DNA of 64,000 bases from Caulobacter sp. X (GTDB taxonomy: Bacteria; Pseudomonadota; Alphaproteobacteria; Caulobacterales; Caulobacteraceae): the NCBI RefSeq assembly GCF_002742635.1, contig NZ_PEGF01000001.1:1302001-1366000 (forward strand). Direction: 5' to 3'. The notes beneath the pieces were generated by a model. That model made no database searches. It was not told where the DNA came from and saw only the letters and a list, made by a program, of their open reading frames with translations. This document shows, one piece after another, positions 50,157 through 57,234 of the stretch. The position numbers were made by a program, and so were the translations under genes. How positions within the stretch are numbered: position 1 is the stretch's first letter; each line of letters begins with the position of its first letter.

Positions 50157-51785
50157 CTAGGGGCGGTATTCCCGTTCCTCGTAGTCGAACCAGTCGAAGT
50201 CGGCTGGCGCGCCCTGCCCCGACATGTCCTGACACGCCATGCCGACGAAGGCGCCCGTGAAGGCCGGCGCGCCGGGGGCGGTGGCCTCGTCCGACAGGAT
50301 CGAGGCGTCGAACACCTCGGGTAGCCAGGTCCAGTCGCCGCCGTCCTGCCGGAACGCGAAGCGTAGGCGCTCGAAGTCGATCTCGACGCGCAGCTCGACC
50401 GGGCCCGCCTGGAGTTGGATCGGCGCGGTGAAGCTGTCGGTCTGCGGGCTGTCGGGCGTGAAGGTCATCACCCGCAGGTGCTTGCCCAGCGTCTCGTCGT
50501 GGGTGACGTGCAGGTAGTGCAGCTTCGAGGCGTTGTAGTAACAGATCAGCCCCGCCGCCTGCTGGAAGTGGGCGGGCTCGAAATCCAGCTTCGTCGCGGC
50601 CGAGTAGCAGTGCGCCTGTTGGCGTCGCGCGACCAGGGCCTGGCGGAACAGGCTGCCAACCGTCTCTCGGCCGTAAAGGCGCAGGAAACCAGGCCGCGCC
50701 GTCAGGCTGAAGATCTCATCCGGATGGGGCGTCCGCAGCCATTGGAAATCGATCGGCAGGCTTGGCGCGTCGAAGTCCTCGCGGACCGGCGCGGCGGGCC
50801 AGGGATGCTCCGGCAGGTCCGGCGCGGGGGTCTCCAGGGTCGGGTCGCCCGAGCCGTCCAGGGTGCGCGGCCAGCCGTCGTCGCTCCAGACGAGCTTCTG
50901 GATCGCGGTCTCGCGTCCCAGGGTGCAGCGACCGCGGTTCGGGATCGGACGACCGACCAGATAGACCGCATAGGTCTCGCCGTCGGCGGTCTCGACCAGG
51001 TCAGCGTGTCCCGCGCGCTGCAGCGGCGCGTGGGGACGATCCCGCGAGGTCAGCAGGTAGGTGTCGGGGTGCAGCTCGTAGGGGCCGTCGATGGTCCGCG
51101 AGCGGGCCATGGTCACCGCATGGCCCCAGCCCGTGCCGCCCTCGGCCGTGATCAGATAGTACCAGCCGTCGCGCTTGTAGAGGTGCGGCGCCTCGGTCAG
51201 GCCGATCGGCGTGCCCTGGAAGATCACCTTGCGCTCGCCGATCAGCCGCCCCTCGGTCGCCGAGAACTCCTGCAGGACAATGCCGGCGAAGCGGTTCTTG
51301 CCCGGCCGATGGTCCCACAGCTGGTTCACCAACCACTTGCGGCCGTCGTCGTCATGGAACAGCGACGGGTCGAAGCCGGAGCTGTTCAGATAGATCGGAT
51401 CCGACCAATCGCCGTCGATCGTCTCGCAGGTGACCAGGTAGTTGTGGAAGTCGCGCAGGCTGGCGCCAGACGCCCCGCCGACCGTCGTGCGGCCATAGCG
51501 CTTGACGTCGGTGTAGATCAGCCAGAAGCGGCCGTCGGCGTGGGACAGGCACGGCGCCCAGACGCCGCAGCCGTCCGGATCGCCCAGCATGTTCACCTGG
51601 CTGGCGCGCTGCAGCGGCCGGCTCAGCAGCCGCCAGTTCTTCAGGTCGCGCGAATGGTGGATCTGAACGCCCGGAAACCACTCAAAGGTCGAGACGGCGA
51701 TATAGTAGTCGTCCCCTACCCGCACGATCGAGGGATCGGGGTTGAAGCCGCGCAGGATGGGATTGCGGATCACGGACAGGCTCAC
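50157..51785 (-). CDS. GH43 beta-xylosidase (subfamily 11-like)
   Basis: Intracellular glycoside hydrolase family 43 enzyme of 542 residues, expected to cut xylose from xylo-oligosaccharides. The GTG at 51785 overlaps the stop of the upstream MFS gene (GTGA), so translation is coupled. There is no signal peptide. The five-bladed propeller holds general base Asp17 (GFNPDPSI), pKa-tuning Asp139 (SSGFDPSLF) and general acid Glu198 (GLTEAPHLY). The C-terminal beta-sandwich (about 335-540, from REDFDAPSLPIDFQWLRTPH) matches XynB-type xylosidases. A LacI/XylR-type operator precedes the operon, supporting xylose control. Confidence 0.93.
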   Translation of the reverse strand: MSLSVIRNPILRGFNPDPSIVRVGDDYYIAVSTFEWFPGVQIHHSRDLKNWRLLSRPLQRASQVNMLGDPDGCGVWAPCLSHADGRFWLIYTDVKRYGRTTVGGASGASLRDFHNYLVTCETIDGDWSDPIYLNSSGFDPSLFHDDDGRKWLVNQLWDHRPGKNRFAGIVLQEFSATEGRLIGERKVIFQGTPIGLTEAPHLYKRDGWYYLITAEGGTGWGHAVTMARSRTIDGPYELHPDTYLLTSRDRPHAPLQRAGHADLVETADGETYAVYLVGRPIPNRGRCTLGRETAIQKLVWSDDGWPRTLDGSGDPTLETPAPDLPEHPWPAAPVREDFDAPSLPIDFQWLRTPHPDEIFSLTARPGFLRLYGRETVGSLFRQALVARRQQAHCYSAATKLDFEPAHFQQAAGLICYYNASKLHYLHVTHDETLGKHLRVMTFTPDSPQTDSFTAPIQLQAGPVELRVEIDFERLRFAFRQDGGDWTWLPEVFDASILSDEATAPGAPAFTGAFVGMACQDMSGQGAPADFDWFDYEEREYRP

Positions 51786-53092
51786 GGATTGGGAATCTGG
51801 CTGACCGGCTCGGCCTTGGGCGCGATGCGGTCGCGGACAAACGTCCATAGGATGATGGCGCCGACGATGTCGAGCACGCCCAGGGCCACGAAGAACGGGT
51901 CATAGCCGATCGTGGCCACCAGACCGCCGATCAGCAGCGAGAACAGCAGCACGCCCAGATTGCCCATCATGCCAGCGAGGCCCGCCACGGTGGCGACCTC
52001 GTCGCGGCGGAAGAGGTCCGAGGCCATGGTGATCACGGTGACGGACAAGGTCTGGTGCGCAAACCCGCCCAGGCACAGCAAGGCGATGGCGGCGTAGGGG
52101 CTCTCGACCCTCCCCACGAAGATCATGCCGGTCATCATCGCCGCGCCCAGGGTGACGGCCCATCGACGGGCGTTGATCAGCGACACGCCCCGCGCCTGCA
52201 GGAAACTGGCGACGGTCGGACCGAACAGGCAGCCCAGATCAGCGGCCACGAACGGCAGCCAGGCGAACATGGCGATCTGCTTGAGGTCGAAGCCTCGGGT
52301 CTGGGACAGGTACAGCGGCACCCAGAACGAGAGGGTTCCCCAGGTCGGATCGGCCAGGAAGCGCGGCAGGGCGATGCCCCAGAACTTGCGTTGCTTCAGG
52401 ATCGACAGGACCGAGGGCTTGGCGCCGGCTTCGGCCAGGTGCGTCTCCTGTCCGGCGGCGATCCGCGCGCGCTCCTCGTCGGTCATGGACGGATGCTGGT
52501 CGGGCGAGCGGTAGAAGAACAGCCACAGCGCCAGCCAGACCAGGCCCAGGGCGCCGGTCATGACGAAGGCCGCGCGCCAGTTCCAGGTCAGCACGGCCCA
52601 CACAACCAGCGGCGGCGCCAGCATCGAGCCCACCGACGCGCCGATATTGAACATCCCGCCCGCGAAGCCCCGCTCCTTGGCCGGGAACCAGGTGGCGACC
52701 GTCTTCATGCCCGCCGGCTGGGCCGAGCCTTCGGCGAAGCCCAGGAGGCCGCGCAGGACGGCGAAGCCCTGCCAATTCGAGGCCAGGCCATGCGCCATGG
52801 CCGCCAGCGACCAGGCGGTCGCGAACACCGCGAAGCCGGTGCGCAGGCCCAGGGTGTCGAGCACGTAGCCGCACACTGGCTGCAGCATGATACCCAGCTG
52901 AAACGCCCCAGTGATCCAGGAATATTCCTTCACCGAGATGCCGAGGTCCTTGAGCACCGTCGGCGCGGCCACGCCCATGGTCGACCGCGTCAGGTAGTTG
53001 ATGATCGCGCCCAGCATGACCAGGCCGATGATCCACCAGCGCAGGGCCCGAAGTTTCGGAAAGGACAGCTTCGGCAAGGCGCGTTTCCCCAA
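51782..53092 (-). CDS. MFS transporter, ACS family, xyloside operon
   Basis: Inner-membrane carrier of up to 436 residues. Twelve helices are visible; GAIINYLTRSTMGVAAPTVL in helix 1 and RGLLGFAEGSAQPAGMKTVATWFP in helices 4-5 are ACS hallmarks. It is a close relative of the carrier at 22976. The start is uncertain: TTG at 53092 is the longest, without a clear ribosome-binding site. The first internal ATG would remove about 25 residues, including part of helix 1. The operator at 53128-53139 is close enough to suggest a short leader. It is coupled to the GH43 xylosidase, so xylo-oligosaccharide or xyloside uptake is the likely role. Confidence 0.85.
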   Translation of the reverse strand: MGKRALPKLSFPKLRALRWWIIGLVMLGAIINYLTRSTMGVAAPTVLKDLGISVKEYSWITGAFQLGIMLQPVCGYVLDTLGLRTGFAVFATAWSLAAMAHGLASNWQGFAVLRGLLGFAEGSAQPAGMKTVATWFPAKERGFAGGMFNIGASVGSMLAPPLVVWAVLTWNWRAAFVMTGALGLVWLALWLFFYRSPDQHPSMTDEERARIAAGQETHLAEAGAKPSVLSILKQRKFWGIALPRFLADPTWGTLSFWVPLYLSQTRGFDLKQIAMFAWLPFVAADLGCLFGPTVASFLQARGVSLINARRWAVTLGAAMMTGMIFVGRVESPYAAIALLCLGGFAHQTLSVTVITMASDLFRRDEVATVAGLAGMMGNLGVLLFSLLIGGLVATIGYDPFFVALGVLDIVGAIILWTFVRDRIAPKAEPVSQIPNP

Positions 53093-53127
53093 TCAGGCGC
53101 GCGTTCATGCCGACGCGCTCACCCTTT

Positions 53128-53139
53128 GGTACCGCTACC
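53128..53139. promoter_or_regulatory. LacI/XylR-type operator, GGTACCGCTACC
   Basis: Fits GGTANCGNTACC with GGTA/TACC arms and a central CG. This is the layout of the LacI-family xylose repressor sites of Caulobacter. It lies 36-47 bases upstream of the MFS-GH43 operon. Confidence 0.65.
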
Positions 53140-53188
53140 GTTTAAGACAACTCGCGTCCAGCCTGTCGAGGTCGTAGCCGACGCGCCG

Positions 53189-53698
<510 letters not shown>

Positions 53699-53729
53699 GG
53701 AGACCTCCCAGCAGGTCTCCCGGTAACGC

Positions 53730-53987
53730 TTAAGCCGACGCGGAGGCTCCATGATCGGCGGACGGATCGCTACGGGTCTCGCCACTCGGGTTGCCGATCT
53801 CACCGACAAAGCGGTCGCGGCCATCGGGGGTGGACGCTGGCTCCCAGACGAAAACGCTGACGCAATCGTGGTCCGCCGCGATCTCGGCCGCTAGCTCCAG
53901 AGCCTCGACGTCGTTCCTGGCGGTCTCGGCGACAAAGGTCAGCGACACGCCGTTCGCGCGGCGCGGATAGAATAGGTACGCGGGCAT
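53730..53987 (-). CDS. Small hypothetical protein
   Basis: An 85-residue protein starting at ATG 53987 with GGAG eight bases upstream. The first 65 residues look like a compact alpha/beta domain (AYLFYPRRANGVSLTFVAE, then DVEALELAAEIAADHD and VSVFVWEP). The tail is hydrophilic and probably disordered. It has no signal peptide. I do not recognise a family, although short proteins of this kind occur in Caulobacter. It is upstream of the iron-permease-like gene by 31 bases on the same strand, so the two may be co-transcribed. Confidence 0.6.
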   Translation of the reverse strand: MPAYLFYPRRANGVSLTFVAETARNDVEALELAAEIAADHDCVSVFVWEPASTPDGRDRFVGEIGNPSGETRSDPSADHGASASA

Positions 53988-54344
53988 TAAAGAGCTCCAG
54001 CCGTTCGAGCGGGAGCGAAAGCCTTGCGCTTCGTCTCTCAGTCACCGACGCTCGAAAAGCCGTGCCAGTGATGAGCTCAACTTAGCAGCAAGACCCCGAA
54101 AACGAAAGTAAATAATAAAAACTTCGCGCGACCTATAGGTCGTAAACCCGACATAGCGATTTTCCATTAAATAAAAGCGAAATAAATTCAATAGAAGTCA
54201 TAAAAGTTACCACCAACCCAAAACCCATGATTGATGAACTTAAGGCGAAGCTTTGCCCTTGCCTAACCGTTCTCAAAAATGCTGGTTTTCTCCGATAACT
54301 TGTCGCGAGGCATGACCTCGAACAGCGCGATATGGGAGGCGCAC
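53988..54344. promoter_or_regulatory. AT-rich divergent region before the VOC gene
   Basis: 357 bases, strikingly AT-rich from about 54100 to 54240, without a coding frame. It includes a perfect 14-bp palindrome CGACCTATAGGTCG at 54129-54142. It supplies the promoters of the leftward small protein and the rightward VOC gene. Confidence 0.5.
54129..54142. promoter_or_regulatory. Perfect palindrome CGACCTATAGGTCG
   Basis: A fully symmetrical 14-mer at the edge of the AT-rich stretch, with the outline of a LuxR- or TetR-type operator. The target could be either flanking gene. Confidence 0.4.
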
Positions 54345-54734
54345 ATGATCGGATACACCCTGGTCGGCAGCAACGATCTGGACAAGGCCAAGGCCTTCTA
54401 CGACGCATTGTTCGACACCGTCGGCGTCAAGCGCTTGATGGAATTCCCGACCGGCGGCTGCGCCTGGGGCGCGGACTGGAGCAAGCCGATGTTCGGCGTC
54501 GGCAAACCCTATGACGGCCAGGCCGCCACCTTCGGCAACGGCACCATGATCGCCCTGGTCATGGACGAGCGCGCCAAGGTCGACGCCCTGCACGACAAGG
54601 CCGTGGCCCTGGGCGGCCAGTGCGAGGGCGAGCCCGGCGTGCGCGGCGAGGAAGGCCCTCAGGCGTTCTACGCGGCCTATTTCCGAGACCTGGACGGCAA
54701 CAAGCTGTGCGCGTTCCGCGTCGGCCCGGCGTAG
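54345..54734 (+). CDS. VOC-superfamily (glyoxalase-like) protein
   Basis: A 129-residue protein of the vicinal-oxygen-chelate fold. The ATG at 54345 follows GGGAGGCGCAC; the open frame from 54279 is mostly leader. The paired beta-alpha-beta-beta-beta modules begin MIGYTLVGSNDLDKAKAFYDALF and end FYAAYFRDLDGNKLCAFRVG, the usual VOC signature. Only part of a metal site is evident (no early His; a late Asp/Glu-type strand), so catalysis is uncertain and a binding or resistance role is possible. It ends in a strong bidirectional terminator shared with manD. Confidence 0.85.
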   Translation: MIGYTLVGSNDLDKAKAFYDALFDTVGVKRLMEFPTGGCAWGADWSKPMFGVGKPYDGQAATFGNGTMIALVMDERAKVDALHDKAVALGGQCEGEPGVRGEEGPQAFYAAYFRDLDGNKLCAFRVGPA

Positions 54735-54762
54735 CGCTCGACGAACGGTCCCGAAACGAAAA

Positions 54763-54791
54763 CGGCCGCCGGGGGGCTCCTCCGGCGGCCG
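54763..54791. terminator. Bidirectional terminator between VOC gene and manD
   Basis: Ten-base perfect arms (CGGCCGCCGG and CCGGCGGCCG) with a 9-base loop. The minus-strand side runs into TTTTCGTTTCGG, the plus side into AATTCTT. Confidence 0.85.
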
Positions 54792-54815
54792 AATTCTTGG
54801 GTAGGCGTTAGCCGC

Positions 54816-56027
54816 CTACCAGTTGAACATCGTGCCATCCTGCAGGCGGTTCACCGGCAGGTAGGCGCGCTTGTATTCGTACTTGGAGGCCAGCTCTTCG
54901 TCGATGTCGACGCCCAGGCCCGGCTTGTCGCCCGGATGCAGCATGCCGTCGTTGAAGGTGTAGGCGTGCGGGAAGACCGCGTCCGTCTCCGGCGTGTGGC
55001 GCATATATTCCTGCAGGCCGAAGTTCGGGATCGACATGTCGAAATGCAGGGCCGCGGCCATGGTCACGGGCGACAGGTCGGTGGCGCCGTGGCAGCCGGT
55101 CTTGACGTGGTGCAGGTCGGCGAAGGCGGCGATCTTCTTCAGGTTGGTGATGCCGCCGGCGTGCAGCACGGTGGCGCGCAGATAGTCGATCAGCTGCTCT
55201 TCGATCAGCTGCTTGGCGTCCCAGACGTGGGCGAAGATCTCGCCGACGGCCAGCGGCGTCGTCGTGTGCTGGCGGATCAGGCGGAAGCCGCCTTGGTTCT
55301 CGGCGGGGACCGAGTCTTCAAGCCAGAACAGGCGGTAGGGCTCGAGGTCCTTGCCCAGGCGCGCGGCCTCGATCGGGGTCAGGCGGTGGTGGACGTCGTG
55401 CAGCAGGTGGACATCCCAGCCCAGGACCTCACGCGCCTTCTCGAACAGCTTCGGCACATGCTTCAGATAGGCGGCGGTCGACCAGACGTTCTCGGACGGC
55501 AGGTCGTTGTCGGCCGGCTCGTAGAACATCTTGTCCTTCGACACGCCGTAGGTGCTGGGCAGGCCCGGGACGCCCGTCTGCAGGCGGATGGCCTTGTAGC
55601 CCATGGCCTTGTACTTCACCGCCTCGGCGATGGTGTCTTCGATCGTCTCGCCATTGGCGTGGCCATAGACGGTGACGCCCGTGCGGCAGGCGCCGCCCAG
55701 CAGCTGGTACACCGGCAGGCCCGCGACCTTGCCCTTGATGTCCCACAGCGCCATGTCGACCGCCGCCAGGGCGGTCATGGCCACCGGGCCGCCGCGCCAG
55801 TACGAGCCGCGATAGAAGAACTGCCAGATGTCCTCGATCTGATGGGCGTCGCGACCGATCAGCGACGGGATCATGTGATCCTGCAGGAAGCTGACCACCG
55901 ACAGCTCGCGGCCGTTCAGCGTGGCGTCACCGACCCCGGTGATCCCGTCCTCGGTGGTGATCTTCAGCGTGACGAAGTTGCGGCCGGGGCAGGTGACGAT
56001 GACCTTGGCGTCGATGATCTTCAGCAT
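54816..56027 (-). CDS. manD: D-mannonate dehydratase, ManD type (enolase superfamily)
   Basis: A 403-residue enzyme that dehydrates D-mannonate to 2-keto-3-deoxygluconate in glucuronate breakdown. The ATG at 56027 is followed by the ManD N-terminus ([22 protein letters not shown]). Metal ligands of the enolase barrel are an Asp in [10 protein letters not shown] (about 210), a Glu in [11 protein letters not shown] (about 236) and a Glu in [11 protein letters not shown] (about 262). The His/Asp pair region is [14 protein letters not shown]. Length and sequence fit the high-activity ManD group that includes a characterised Caulobacter crescentus enzyme. A GntR operator lies 31 bases upstream, and the GntR/FadR gene is divergent. 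The expected pathway partners (UxaC, UxuB, KdgK) are not in the window. Confidence 0.94.
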   Translation of the reverse strand: MLKIIDAKVIVTCPGRNFVTLKITTEDGITGVGDATLNGRELSVVSFLQDHMIPSLIGRDAHQIEDIWQFFYRGSYWRGGPVAMTALAAVDMALWDIKGKVAGLPVYQLLGGACRTGVTVYGHANGETIEDTIAEAVKYKAMGYKAIRLQTGVPGLPSTYGVSKDKMFYEPADNDLPSENVWSTAAYLKHVPKLFEKAREVLGWDVHLLHDVHHRLTPIEAARLGKDLEPYRLFWLEDSVPAENQGGFRLIRQHTTTPLAVGEIFAHVWDAKQLIEEQLIDYLRATVLHAGGITNLKKIAAFADLHHVKTGCHGATDLSPVTMAAALHFDMSIPNFGLQEYMRHTPETDAVFPHAYTFNDGMLHPGDKPGLGVDIDEELASKYEYKRAYLPVNRLQDGTMFNW

Positions 56028-56057
56028 GGACCTAGTCGTTAAACGTGGAAAAGAAAT

Positions 56058-56068
56058 TGGCCTGACCA
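56058..56068. promoter_or_regulatory. Candidate GntR operator, TGGCCTGACCA
   Basis: Close to the TGGTNNNACCA consensus of FadR-subfamily regulators. It lies 31-41 bases before the manD start. The 11-mer is identical to the one at 45642, and the GACCAGTTTT flank is identical to that at 24343. Confidence 0.65.
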
Positions 56069-56097
56069 GTTTTAGCGACTTATCAGACGAGATGCTA

Positions 56098-56144
56098 GAG
56101 CCCTCCGCTTCGGATGGAACAATCCGAAGCGTTCAGGAGGGCTC
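56098..56144. repeat. Long bulged stem-loop between manD and the GntR gene
   Basis: An inverted repeat of two blocks: GAGCCCTCC (56098-56106) pairs with GGAGGGCTC (56136-56144). GCTTCGGAT (56107-56115) pairs with ATCCGAAGC (56122-56130). A 5-base bulge (GTTCA) and a 6-base loop complete it. This resembles the dispersed palindromic intergenic elements of alphaproteobacteria. It has no T-tract. Confidence 0.6.
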
Positions 56145-56262
56145 CAAATATGTGCCTTAGAGCCTGTCGACGAAGGTCGGGTAGCGCGTCCCTTCCCCAT
56201 GCAATAGTCTGCCCAACCCTGGCGCGTATGGCCGGCGCGTAATGGACGGGATTTGAAGAGAC

Positions 56263-57024
56263 ATGACCACTTCGACGACGGAAGCCCGCAAGCTCTACCA
56301 ACAGGTGGCTGGCGCGATCGCCGAGGCGATCCGCGAGGGCGTCCACAAGCCTGGTCAGCGTCTGCCGTCGGAGCGCGACCTGGCGGAGGACTACAAGGTC
56401 AGCCGCCCCACCGTGCGCGAAGCGATGATCGCCCTCGAGATCCAGGGCCTGGTCGAGGCTCGGCATGGCTCGGGCGTCTATGTCACCGACGCGCCGCGCG
56501 CCCAGGGCTCGGCGCCCGAACTGGATATCGGCGCCTTCGAGCTGACCGAAGCCCGCCGCCTGATCGAGGGCGAGGTCGCCGCCCTGGCGGCCGCCACGAT
56601 CACCGACGAGGAGCTGACCGAACTGGCGACGATCATGGACGACATGGTGGTCGAGAACGACAAGGACGTGCGCGGCGAAGGCGCCGACCGCCGCTTCCAC
56701 GTCGCGATCGCCCGGGCCAGCCGCAACAGCGCTCTCGTGAACGTGGTCGAGACGCTTTGGGACCAGCGCTACAAGTCGCCGCTGTGCCGGGCCATGCTGG
56801 AGCGGGCGCGTCAGGTCGGCGTCCGCCCGCGGATCGACGACCACCAGGAGATTCTCTTGGCCCTGAAGGCGCGCGATCCCGCCGCCGCCCGCAACGCGAT
56901 GCGCGAGCACCTGGGCCGGGTCATCGATAACCTGCTGACCGCCACCGAGATTGACGCCCTGGAGCGCGCCCGTAGCGAAGTGGCCGCCCGCCGGGTCGAA
57001 CTCGCCCGCCGTTCGGCGATCTGA
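56263..57024 (+). CDS. GntR/FadR-family regulator, probable hexuronate regulator
   Basis: A 253-residue FadR-subfamily repressor. The winged helix (about 5-75) has the GntR signature HKPGQRLPSERDLAEDYKVS, then RPTVREAMIALEIQGLVEAR. The FCD domain covers about 95-235. Its metal or ligand residues include an Asp and His in DRRFHVAIARAS, a His in RIDDHQEIL and a His in MREHLGRV. It is divergent from manD, which makes control of glucuronate metabolism likely, in the manner of UxuR/ExuR. Matching sites upstream of the GH2 glucuronidase and the MFS-GH31 operon suggest a regulon. The ATG at 56263 has a weak GAAGAG ribosome-binding site. A terminator follows. Confidence 0.9.
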   Translation: MTTSTTEARKLYQQVAGAIAEAIREGVHKPGQRLPSERDLAEDYKVSRPTVREAMIALEIQGLVEARHGSGVYVTDAPRAQGSAPELDIGAFELTEARRLIEGEVAALAAATITDEELTELATIMDDMVVENDKDVRGEGADRRFHVAIARASRNSALVNVVETLWDQRYKSPLCRAMLERARQVGVRPRIDDHQEILLALKARDPAAARNAMREHLGRVIDNLLTATEIDALERARSEVAARRVELARRSAI

Positions 57025-57072
57025 CCACCACCGGATCTCGCGTACGGGCCGCCAGTAGGGCCCGATGAGAGG

Positions 57073-57102
57073 AAGAGGCCGTCCGCGAGGGCGGCCTCTT
57101 TT
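57073..57102 (+). terminator. Intrinsic terminator after the GntR gene
   Basis: AAGAGGCCG / CGGCCTCTT arms with a short GC-rich loop, then TTTT, about 50 bases after the GntR stop. Confidence 0.85.
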
Positions 57103-57234
57103 CCGTGCGCCCACGCTCCCGACGAAAAAATGGGCTGCTCAGCCGGTTGCTCCGGGTGCGGAAATCCGGTCCAGCTTCGTCTCTTCTAGGGAGAGCGCCC
57201 TTGCTGTCGAGGCGCGCGGGTTAGGGGTGATGCA

